Under the pieces are notes generated by a model. It searched no databases. It saw only the letters and a list, made by a program, of their open reading frames with translations, and was not told the origin of the DNA. Below, in pieces: positions 11,801-22,700 of a stretch of DNA of 64,000 nt (positions within the stretch are counted from its first letter, which is position 1; every line of letters starts with the position of its first letter). This DNA is from Orbilia blumenaviensis. Taxonomy: Eukaryota > Ascomycota > Orbiliomycetes > Orbiliales > Orbiliaceae. The position numbers and the translations under genes were made by a program. The stretch is from NCBI GenBank assembly GCA_036872755.1, contig JAVHNS010000017.1, positions 186,001 through 250,000 on the forward strand, given 5' to 3'.

Positions 11801-13018
11801 ATGAGGCTACAACAGAGCTCCTCTCGCAGCGCGAACCAAACCTATATCAGCCTTACAAGGTTACTCTCCCGTCTCGAGGAGAAATTTCCCGCAAATGATG
11901 ATGTCTACCCGACATCCAGGCCGTCGGTGTTTGAGATGGCCAAGGTCAAAGCTGTACGTCATATTTTCTCCCAACTGATAAAACCTTAAAAGAAATTTCG
12001 AACCAAAAAAATAAAGAAAATGAATAAAATAAAAAAAAATTCAGTAGAAGTAATATTCAAGAAAGAAAGATGCTAACTGGCTTGCATGAACTACCGCGGC
12101 TATGGGGATATAATTCAGAATCTAGAGTATGCGCACAACCTCCTACAACAGCTAGAGAACGATGTCATCGGGGGAAAGAACCCCGGCCAAAGACAGGTCG
12201 CACTATCAGACCTGCAGCTTCAAAGGAATACAGTAAAGCGGCTGCAAGACGTATTAAACGCACTAGAGCTTCTCGTATGTCTAGCGCGCATGAATATGAA
12301 AGGGCATATGTTAACAAACCCTTTATAGGAGGATAAAACCATCATCCGCGTAGTGGAAGACCCGCCAGCGGTTGAAGATGAAGCAAATAGACCGTCTGAG
12401 ACTCCGGTTCCAACTGTGGCACCTCCGAAGCCCACAGTGGTAACTCAGTCAACTGTGGCGCCTCCTGCTCCAACAGCCACTGCTGCACCTTCCAGTATGG
12501 CTTTCCCCCATAATCCAGATCGCATACCCCAATACTAACCCATATATTTCCAAGATGAACCAACATCAGTCCTGCGAAACCGTCTAGGGAAATACCCAGA
12601 AAAGGAGGAAAAGTCAGAACTAAGCACCGAAGACCAACTATTCCAAGATCGCCATGAGCAAGAAGATCTCTCAGAGAGTCTCCTCAAGATGGCAGAGCAA
12701 CTAAAGGCAAACTCCAGGCGGTTCGCTGACGACCTAGAAGGGGAGAAAGATATCCTTCGTATCGCAGCTGAAGGACTGGATAAGAACACCACAGGTCTCC
12801 AAGGAGCTGGACTCCGAATGCTGAAGTTGAAGCAAGGACAAGATGTTACATGGTGGTATCAAATGAAAGTTTTTGCAGCACTGATAGGATTAGTAAGTCC
12901 TTCCAAAGCCTTCTCCAATTTCCAAAGACTCTAATAGCTAATATTCCAATTCTAGGCTCTGACAGCAGTCATTATATTCTGGCTGCCCAAGCTAAGATGG
13001 GGTTCCTTCACGTTGTAG
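11801..13018 (+). CDS. USE1: USE1-like ER SNARE, five exons
   Basis: Use1 is the unconventional SNARE of retrograde Golgi-to-ER transport, tail-anchored in the ER membrane. Exons 11801-11953, 12119-12274, 12329-12494, 12555-12892 and 12956-13018 sum to 876 nt (291 aa), each junction GT-AG and in frame. The N-terminal half is helical (SLTRLLSRLEEKFPAND; NLEYAHNLLQQLEND) and the middle is Pro/Thr-rich. The SNARE-type helix is near residue 190 onward (MAEQLKANSRRFADDLEGEK, LDKNTTGLQGAGLRM). A single C-terminal membrane anchor (FAALIGLALTAVIIFWL) is formed only after the last intron is removed. Intron 3 has a perfect TACTAAC branch site. The very short tail after the anchor fits a tail-anchored SNARE. 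Confidence 0.85.
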
Positions 13019-13224
13019 ATATATTTTTAGCATGCATGTCCCACACATGGGAGAAGATCGATTGACGCCGGAATACCTGCTCGCGGACTATCACTTCTCT
13101 CGTCTTTCTCTATTCAAATACATTATTCTTTTTAATCACAAAGACATATTTACTTTCTCTCCATCATGAACCGCTCCATCTCATCGTTTAAAAGACCATA
13201 TCTCACTTCTTTTTCAAAATCGCC

Positions 13225-14302
13225 ATGGAGATAGCCCAATACATCCCAAGTCCAGCGTCATACCACGCGCAAGCCGCGCACCACATAACCAAATTCTTCG
13301 AAATTAACGAGCTAACCACCCAGCAGGAGTGTGACGAACATGCAGCAGCCATAGCAGAGCAAGCTGTTAGCCCCACAGCAATCCAAGGGCAATCCAGCTA
13401 CACCGTCATAGCCGCAGATGGCTCCATAGCAGTCCAATTCCGCCCACCGAATCAACCACTCGATCTTACGAGTTTGGACAGTGCTAAGACGATATACGGT
13501 CGACGGTTTGTCCCTGCCTGTGTATTCTGTGAGTCGTGGCGTGGGTTGTTCGTATACACTATGGATGCGCTCCAAGGTGATGCTTTCGCAATAGCCAGGC
13601 AGACTTTATACACAACTGAGAACAAGCATATTCTCTCTTCGACCATATCAGACTATTCTGCGTATGTCTTCCCTCACCCCGCTTCGAAAACCCCACCGTA
13701 GATAGGCCATATATACCTATAAAACGTGAAGTACTGAACTAACATCCTCCAGCTTCTTCGCCGCTTCCTGGACAAACCGTTCCTCCCCTCCCCCCGAAGT
13801 GAAGCAAATCTACCATGATTACGACGACCGCCTCGCCTCCCTCACCGACACCCTCCCGCCCAAATTCTACGCCAAGCTAAACGCCGCCCGCAACCAGCTC
13901 TGGCGAATCTTCGACCGAACCCATCCAATCGTCCTAAACCACCCAGGTCTATCCGATCTTAACGTCCACATCGACACTACAAACGGCCGTATCACCGGTG
14001 TGGTAGACTGGGCAGGTGCCCTAACAGCTCCATTCGGGATCTCAACCTGGGGAGTCGACATCGCTCTCGGCGTCCCATCCGTCAATGAATGGCATTGGCA
14101 TCCAGACCATCAGGAGTTACGACAGTATTTCTGGCAAACCCTGTTTAGTGCTATCGGACCGCTATCCGGCGATGAAATCACAACGATAAAGGTTGGGAGA
14201 ACAGTGGGCATATTCCTTGCGTTTGGATATTGTAAGGGTGTGCCTGTCGAAGATGATGATTTGAAAGTGGCATGTTTGGATGCGCTGTTGGCTGTGGAGT
14301 GA
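13225..14302 (+). CDS. APH-fold phosphotransferase-like protein, possible pseudokinase
   Basis: Two exons (13225-13661 and 13753-14302, 987 nt, 328 aa) encode a fungal protein of the aminoglycoside-phosphotransferase (protein-kinase-like) fold. The C-lobe is recognisable: LNHPGLSDLNVHID, then RITGVVDWAGALTAPFGIS. In this fungal family the first motif normally reads HGDLS(D/E)xN, with the Asp acting as catalytic base. Here it is HPGLSDLN, so Gly stands where Asp is expected. The metal-binding Asp of VVDWA is kept. No clear Gly-rich loop or signal peptide is seen. The gene starts 206 bp after USE1 on the same strand. Substrate and activity are unknown; it could be an inactive relative or could use another acidic residue. 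Confidence 0.75.
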
Positions 14303-14823
14303 ATACATTAAATGCATATATTATTATGATCAGTACTACTGTGTCGTCTACTCGAAAGAGGAAGGAGAAAGGTCGTCAATGCTACAGGTGTACACCAGTG
14401 TTAGATAGTTTTCTAAGTACGATGTAAGTAGGTAGGTATGTAGAAAAGACGGAGTTAACTCCCGGGGAAGCTTAAGTGGGTGAATTTAACTTTTTAAGAT
14501 CACGGAACCATGGCCATGCAAATGCAACCCAGGTGTTTGGTTGGTTCCTGCATGTCGTCGCGTCCTCAAGCGAGAATGATGAGAAGCCAGGGGCAAATTC
14601 AAAATCCGGGGGAAGGACCGCTTCTACCCAACCAGATCGATCTAGATTTCGATCATGTAATCCGCCCCCATTAATATTCACATTCCAAGCTTCCTCCATG
14701 AAACCATCTCCCTAAAAAAAATTACAATAGCTACATCTTCAATCTATCAAATATCATCATCAATAATACCCGCCCATTCTGATTCGAAGAATTCTGACCC
14801 GTCCCGGCTTCACCGCCTTCAAG
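14303..14823. other. Spacer between the APH-like gene and endonuclease III
   Basis: This 521-bp stretch holds the terminator of the upstream gene and the promoter of the next one. No gene is seen. Confidence 0.6.
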
Positions 14824-16426
14824 ATGTACCCGCCTGCCCCGAAATCTCGAACGCGCCAAACAAGGGCCATGACATCAAAATCAGGTCCATCTGTAACTAC
14901 CACCACCACTACAACAATAATAACCAAACTTCCTGCAAAAAAGACGTCATTAAAGAAAAAAGAAGTGAAGGAAGAAACGGATGAAATCTCAGACTCAGAG
15001 CTATCATCCGCTCCATCGGATCTTGAATCCGCGTATTCTGAGTCGCAAAGAGCTTCTAGCGATGACGATGACAATGACGATGAATATACCACATCGCCAT
15101 ATTTCAATAAATCCTCTTCCTCAGCAGCACAACCGTCCAAAAAACGGAAACGTAATACCACCACCAATAAAGCTACTACCATAAAATCCGAACATGACAT
15201 CAAAACCGAAGATGATATTAAAAACGAACCAAGCTCCCCAGAACCGCCAAACCCAAAACCAAAGGCTTCAAAATCAAAAACTGTAAAAATCAAAAAAGAA
15301 AAAGGAAAATATGTAGACGTACACTACGACCCTCCCTCGAACTGGCGGGAGATGTACGACATAATCAAAGAAATGCGTCTACGTATCCCCGCACCAGTAG
15401 ATACCGTAGGCTGCGCGCGGCTCGCCCAGACCGATGTTTCTCCAAAAGTAAATCCACCCTCCCAACCACATACCCTCTAATTAATAACAATAATAGTAAT
15501 ATAAGAAAATCAGGTAAAACGCTTTCAGCACCTAATAGCCTTAATGATGTCCTCCCAAACCAAAGACCAAGTCACCGGCGAAGCCATGCGACGTCTCCAA
15601 ACCGAGCTTCCCGGCGGTCTAACTCTCGACTCAATCCTTGAAGTCTCCCCGGCCAGACTAAACGAACTAATCGGCCAGGTGGGATTCCACAATCGGAAAA
15701 CAGAGTATATAAAAAAAGCTGCCGTCGTGCTACGTGATAAATTTGATGGAGACATTCCGACCGAGGTGGAGGATATGATGTAACCCATTCCTCTGATACA
15801 CTTATCTTCTGAATTATTTGTACTAATAAATCTTTAGGTCTTTGGACGGTGTCGGCCCTAAAATGAGCTACCTCCTCGAACAATGCGCCTGGAACAAATC
15901 CACGGGCATAGGTGTAGACGTGCACGTCCACCGCATCGCCAACATGTTCAAATGGGTTCCCCAATCCTCAGAACCCGAGGTAACGAGGGTATACCTCCAG
16001 TCATGGCTTCCTAAAGAGCTATGGCGGGAGATAAACTGGCTGCTTGTCGGGTTTGGACAGTCGGTATGCTTGCCTAGAGGTAGGAGGTGTGATATTTGTA
16101 CTATGGGTCCGAAATCGACAGGTGGGAATGGGATGTGCAAGGCGAGTATTGTGGTTAAGAACAAGCAACCGGTGACACCGAAGAAGATAAAAAAGGAGAT
16201 TAAGATTGAAGAAGGCGAGGAAGATGAAGTTGTGGTTAAGAAAGAAGAGGATACAACAGAAGAGAATAATTGGCAGATAACCGATCCGCTTGGAATAGAC
16301 GCAGATGTTGATATCAAAGTCAAGAAGGAGGAGATAAAGGAAGAGACAGAGACCTTCCCAGCCGAAATACCGGATATAGAAGACGTAGTTGGCCGGCCGA
16401 GAAGGAACGCTAAGAGGAAGCGGTGA
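14824..16426 (+). CDS. NTH1: Endonuclease III homologue (NTH1/NTG family DNA glycosylase-lyase)
   Basis: This bifunctional base-excision-repair enzyme removes oxidised pyrimidines and nicks the abasic site. Exons 14824-15447, 15514-15779 and 15838-16426 sum to 1,479 nt (492 aa). Residues 1-165 are a disordered tail rich in Ser, acid and Lys, with a KKRKR nuclear-type signal near 106-110. The HhH-GPD domain runs from about 170 to 390: [15 protein letters not shown], the HhH hairpin [11 protein letters not shown] with catalytic Lys305, and VDVHVHR with Asp324. The Fe-S ligands read C-x6-C-x2-C, but the fourth Cys follows after 12 residues instead of the usual 5. A Lys/Glu-rich tail follows to a basic end. 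Both tails are packed with psi-K-x-E SUMO consensus sites. The start is the first in-frame ATG. Confidence 0.93.
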
Positions 16427-16625
16427 TTTTAGACCAATATATATATAGATATGGGATTTCTTGCCTCGGCTCTGATTGTTGGGGTATTTAACTTCACACG
16501 CGCAGAACGCCATATTTCGAAAACAATTGTTGCTTTTTTCAATGCGGCTAACAGCATATCCAAAGCGGGGGGGAACATATAGACCATAGTTCATGAATAC
16601 ACGCAGGATGCACTTTTGAAAAACG

Positions 16626-18571
16626 CTAGGCATGACCCTCTCCCGTCTCCTCAGGTGATAAGTAGTCCTTCTGCTCCGCCGCCTTATACTCCGCGATAAG
16701 GTCCTGAACGACAGCCCTGTAAAAAAAAAAAAAATTTCATCAGCATAAAGAAAGTCTCAGGGTTAGGCAGCACCTAACTCACTTCGACTCATCAAATTCA
16801 TCCAAACTATCCGTAAACGGCGCCACTTTCTTGTATTGCTCCAAGAACGCCCCGCGCTTCCGTAGGATGTTATACTGCTTAAGTACACGCTCGAACAACT
16901 ACAGTCATCAAGTTAGTAAAAAAAAATCGGCGTTATCTCCCATCTGTTATAAAGGGAATGCGCACCGTAGCAACAGATGTATGATTCGCAAGCATAAGCC
17001 CGCTAACCCGATGCGACATGGGGATATAAGGCGACTTCTTCGTCAGCGCGACCTGAATACTCGCCGGCCCCCAGGGGATGAACGTTGCAAGCTTTCGTTC
17101 GCGGATACGCAGCAGCGATTTATGCACCTAAAAACGAAAGGGAGAAATAATCAGCGCCAGAAGACGATACAACCCCCTTGAAAGACCACAACATACATCC
17201 GTGGGATCCGCCTCTCCCTGGATAATATTCAAGATAGAAATATAGCAACTCTGCTTCGTGGGCATCGCAGAAACCATTCTATTCTTCGGCTGCAACAGTC
17301 GCCTCATCACATCTAGGACTGTCGTCTTCCTAACCGTCTTTCCCTGATTGACACTGTCACTTGTAAACGGTGTGTACGATGTCATTAGGAAATGACAGCG
17401 CGGGGTAGGTATCAACGACGCAATAATTCCCACAAGATCATTGTGCATGTATCCAGGATACCGTAAAGTCGTAGTACTGGCGCACATAACTGTTGAAACA
17501 AGCTGATTCGTCTGCGTCAGCGATGGTTCCTGAACATGTAGTCTATCAGCTGCTATCCTTGTCAGCGCGCCGTTATCCAAAACAACGACCGAGTCAGCGT
17601 TCTGGGTTAGACGCCTCAGCGCGAGTAGACTGTTGTATGGCTGAACAACGACTTCTCCACCGTTGGTCATGTCAGGAAATACTGAGTAGGTTTGGATAAG
17701 TTTTTTTGGGAATCTGTCGTTCAGCTTTTCGAGTAGGAAGGACCCCAGGCCGGACCCGGTACCACCAGCTATCGAGTGCAGCAGCATAAATGCCTATACA
17801 TAACATTAGTAAACCTCCCCTTAACCTTCAAGGGGCCCCCAATGCCTGTAGATCTGTACCTCAAGCGAATCACTCCCATCTGCCTCTCTATCCAACATCT
17901 CCATCACCTCTTCATAAACGTTCTCACCAGCGTTAAACCCCAACGCCCAAATATTACCCGCACCACCTCCATCCTTCGGCACATGAAAGTTTTCGGGGTT
18001 GTAGATATTCTTGTAGGGACCCGTTTGAATCCCGTGTATAACCTATCATAAATCATTCCCTTAGCTACCGAAAACCAAAATACTTCCATCTTATGTTTTG
18101 AAAGGCGTACTCTGGGTTCTAAATCCAATAATATAGCTCGAGGAATATATCGTGTATCGTCGGACTGTGACAAAACATTAGCTCATAAACCCCCCAGTGA
18201 TAATAAACCCTCAAACCAGGAGCTTTACCTGATAAAAGAACACATCCTTCCTATCGCCCCCCTCAGTCGCAAAATCTTCCAAGTTCCCATCCTGACTAAT
18301 ACCATGTTCCAGACATAGCTGCTGCCAGAACTGACTTCCGACTATACATAAAAAAAATCCACCATAAATTAAAACCCATATTTAAATAGTTTATCGATTG
18401 AGTCTTTGTTCGGGTATACGGGGTGTTTATTCGAGATGTGCGGGGGGTTAGAACGTACTGCTGTTTCCGCACTGTCCTGCCTGTATTGTGATGATTTCCC
18501 TAATCGATTCCCAATATGTTAGCACGGCGGGCTTTTTCATAGAGCTCGTGGGGTTTAACATACCGAGGCAT
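16626..18571 (-). CDS. TUB4: Gamma-tubulin
   Basis: Gamma-tubulin nucleates microtubules at the spindle pole body. About nine exons on the minus strand join in frame. The first coding exon is only 8 nt (18571-18564, ATGCCTCG), followed by [13 protein letters not shown], then [18 protein letters not shown] (gamma-specific), [31 protein letters not shown], the nucleotide-binding loop GGTGSG with [15 protein letters not shown], and [13 protein letters not shown]. The C-terminus has [23 protein letters not shown] and ends EETGEGHA at 16626. The gamma class is shown by [25 protein letters not shown] sequence and the C-terminal helices. A poly-T run sits just before the last acceptor. It converges with the endonuclease III gene, leaving about 200 bp between stops, so the 3' UTRs probably overlap. 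Confidence 0.95.
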
Positions 18572-19715
18572 AACGGGCTAAGAGTGAGCGATCAGTCGCT
18601 CGAAATCCTTGAATGTCAGGTCTTGTATCGATAAGGTGTAGAAGGTATGTACAAGCTCCACGGAGGGTTCAGCGGGGTGTGATGTGCGAAAATGTTGATC
18701 TCAAGACTTGTTCGTTATCGCGCGCTTTCGGGGTGGTGGTTGTGGTTGTGAGGGTAGAAGTTACGCGAGTGTGGTTTGAGCATTGTTGGTGTTTGTTGAC
18801 CAGGGCGGTTTGAGCTACAGCTTAACCAAAGCTTTTGCATTAAACAATAGCATATATATAAAATCTAAAATACAGCTGCCAACTAAGCTAAACTTATACT
18901 GTCTACATGCCTCCTGGGTAGGAGTATTTACGTCAATTTAGGTGCTTAAGTATTCGGGAATCATTATATCGAAGAATATATGCGTTTTTAAATAGCCCTC
19001 ATAGAAACTTCATTGCATTAAATCGTCAAGATCCAAGATCCCTCAATCAATCAACTAATCAAGAAGAAAAAGAGAAGAGAAGAGAAGAGAACATGCAAAG
19101 AAGCAGACATGAAAAGATCAAAAGAAGTAAATAGGTACGCTGTATGAATCGAATCTATCCATCACACAACAGGCTAAGTCGCACAAAAAGTGGAGGCGCT
19201 GAGTTCATGAAGTAAAAAAAATCCTGAGTGAAAAAAAGGGTGGAGGAAGTGGAGGAAGATGCTTATATCGAAGAGGTATGATCGATGTACTAGGGAGCGG
19301 AAAGAATCGTGAAAAGGGAAAGGGAAAAAAGAATCGTACAATCAATCGCCGAACATTTCATATCGTTACAGGAGGAATAACCGGTGCTTCTATCCGGCAT
19401 TTCGTGTTTGAGTATAGTAAAGAGCATTAAAAAGAGGGGGGGAAATGTTACGCTGGCATGAAATAACATAAAAAGAAGTCCAAAAAAAAGTTCAAATCAT
19501 TAATTCCGCACGAATTCGTACAATCGCTTTTTTCCGCTTTTCGCTATGTTTCTTTTTTCGCTTTCTTTTTTTCGTTTTCGATTACAGGATTGAAGGTTTG
19601 AAGTGGCGCGGGCAAGCTAAATCGCTGGCAAATAGATTTTTTCTTTGCTGAAAAAATATAGGACAAGACAGTTGCTTAGTCTTGATAACCGAATGTATCT
19701 ACTTTATAGTCAGTT
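18572..19715. other. Gamma-tubulin promoter and 3' flank of the large minus-strand gene
   Basis: No gene is supported. The right part (about 19040-19700) is A/T-rich. It could contain one extra terminal exon of the neighbouring large gene if a strong donor at 19753-19758 is used. Confidence 0.5.
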
Positions 19716-22700
19716 TTAGGCGGGTTCGTTATAAAGTAGGTAATTGGGTAACTTACCAGTAGTGAGATTTGTAAGGTGCGATGTGCGATGCCTGTTGGAA
19801 TTGGTGCTTCCACCATCGTCATTCCCACGGAAGCTGCGATGGCTCGCTACACTGAGTGGTCGAGTGTACTTCCTGGACGCGGCGCTAGTCGGCCGGCTAC
19901 CCATCATATCCTCGTCTTCTTCACGTGGAACTTCACCCAGAGCCTCGCGGCTTCTGTGGCGCTGTCTCCGCCTCTCCTTCCTTGCCGCTTTCTCGTCTGG
20001 GGTTTCGTCCCTCTTATGTCTCGTCTTCTTCTTACGCTCAGTTACAAAAGAGGTATCGACGGGTTCCTCGAGACTGGCAATGGTTTGGGCAGTTTTTGGT
20101 GGCTGTGGAGTAACCGTCCGGTCATCAAAATCCTGCTGCTGTTGGAATGTGTAATGGTTGGAATTGCTAGGGCCTGGCTGTGGGGAGTAATGATCCTGAG
20201 AAGATTGGTAGCTGTGGTGTGATTGTGTCTGTTGGTAGTTCTGGGAATACGAGTTCGAGCTTTCGCCAGTATCCGGGAACATCGGTGCCAGACTCGTAAT
20301 ATTGTTGTAGGATCCACCGTGCTGCATGAACCGCTTCAAGGAGGTTGTCGACTGCGTAAGTGCCGGCGACTGCGTGTCGATATGGGTCTCTGCTGCCTGC
20401 TCCAATTTGTACCGACTATGGTGAACAATAGGCTTCGGTTGCTTTATCTCCAAGGACCGGCGATTGGCTTCCAAGCTCGGTTTCTCATAGATAGGCGAAG
20501 CGACCTGTCGACTTTGTTGTGGGTACGGCGAGTTCTCGGTAGTTCCTATTTGCGGGGTACCCGCCCAGTCCTCCTCAAACTCAGAGTTTGTCCGCGATTG
20601 TTCCATACCATCGCCTTTCTTTTTACGGCTGAAAAAGCTCTTGAAGCCGCTGGATGTTGTGGTTTCCGACCATCTCGATGCCTTTTGGGCAGACTCACGC
20701 TTCTTTCCCTTATCAACTGTCGGACTGTTTTCGTTGAATTGAGAGCTATTATGGGGGGCTGGGGGCGAGACTGGTTCGAGAGGAGTTTGGATTGTCTGAA
20801 TTGTCGGGACAGAATGTGCAGGGTGCTGTTCGGGCTGGACATCACGGAACCCTCGAGGCGTCCTCATACCGTCGTCGTTAGGAGTTCCTTCACGGTTGAC
20901 AATATTACCTGCCTGCTGAAGAATAGCCGGGTTAGAGACGCCATAGTGGTAGTTCAACTCGCCGTTGCTATTCATAATTCGCTGTCCAATACCAGCTGCT
21001 GCGCTGTAGTCAACAGCACCGAGGTTGTTGGCACTGGCATTGTTGTAGGTCTGGTGGGTTTGCTGGCTGCGAATGCTCTGCGTACGGACTGGCATTTGGA
21101 CATGATCTCCAGCGTGGGAAGCGGTGTTCGACTCGGTGTATGCATAAGAAGCAGCGGCTTTGAGACCCTCGACTTCACCAAGGAGCTGAACCAACATATC
21201 TTCGATCCTTGCCAGATCATTGCTGCTCTTCATGCTCAATCCCTTCAACGCCTTCCTGAAGATATTCGTCTTCTTATGGGCCTCCTCCTTCTCCTCCTCG
21301 AAGTTTCTGGGGGCCTTGATTTGTCTGGATATCGGGAGTGGGATAACTGGTCTTGGAGCACCCAATTTCGCTACTGTCTTTTCGGCACCCTGGTCGATTT
21401 CGAGAACCATTTGAGTAGAATGGGCAGAAAGCTGCTTCTTGAGGTCGTCGAAAGAGTCCCTCATCTCGGCTGCGCTGCGGACCAAGGTCATCAGAATCTC
21501 AGTATCCCGAGCATTTCGAGCTGCGTCTCGGACGGTAAGCTATAGAGATATATTAGCAAAACGACACTATAAAAAGCCATACTTAAAAGAGATACATACG
21601 TGATCCATAAGTGCGACGATATCCTTGGACTGGATACGATCGATACCCCGACCAAGCGCACTATCGTAGAGAGGAGATGGCATCCCATGACTATTGCTGC
21701 TCCCAGGACGAGCATGCCCTCTAAACGGCGTAAACTCATCACCATCCTCAGAAATGTCATCGAGGCCCCCAATCCCCATTCCACCAAAGGAAGACATGCC
21801 CTTCAATCCAGTTTGGATTCCATCGTCGGATTCAGGGCTCAACAGGTTTCCAGAATTATTGTACCCTTCCCTCTCCATTGGAAGAGGTGTAAGCATAATT
21901 TCCCTATCAACAAGAGAGTCCTGGTCGGCATCTCCTGTGAAGTCGCCTCCAGAGTGACCCGCCTGCAATGCCCTGAGCCCAAAGTTTGCGTTGTGACCTG
22001 CGTGATCATCCTCTGCGTATCCCCAGTGCTGATCACCACCCTCCATGGCAATTTCACGGGAAGTTCGATCACCGCCATATGGATTCGTAGTCATGTCATC
22101 AACACCCGACAGAACCGATAAATCGCGAGACATACGGTTGTCAGTATACGGGTTAGTGATGGCGTCGTCGTTTGGCATTATTTGAGAGCTGCGATCAGCA
22201 CCATATGGGTTCGTTACAACATCGTCCTCATCCCCGAGATCTGACTGTCCTAAGTCGGATCGGGATTGGTAGTGCCCATATGCTGGCTCATCATAGCCAT
22301 ACATTGGGGCAGCATTGAAACCCAATTGAGGAGGCTCTGAGAGAACCGTCGACGCAGGGCTCATAGCACGTCCTGGGGGTTGTAGGGAGGTATGGGATCG
22401 CTGGCCGTGGACATCTGACAGATTATCATAGACGGATGCACGCTGCGATGGCACATCAACTGGAGTATGCCGCATCGAGGCGTAAGCTCCAACGTCCCGG
22501 ACATTCTGTCCTGCGGCAACCCGCTCCGAATGACGGGCCTCAAAGCTTCCAGGTGCAGAATCTCTCTTGGTGGACCCGGCCTCGAATTCGTCATCCAAAT
22601 GGCTTGTCGTATCTGGGGGATCAAGTTGGATCTTCTGGACTTCGGTGGTCGAAGAGCCGGCACCACCGCGTTGGCTTGGAACGGAAAGACCACTTCCTGG

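Noticed and set aside
19744..21545. Long plus-strand frames (up to 440 codons) opposite the large minus-strand gene
   Set aside because: They are antisense shadows of the Ser/Arg-rich coding sequence; the minus frame is open for 5.1 kb with gene-like splice sites.
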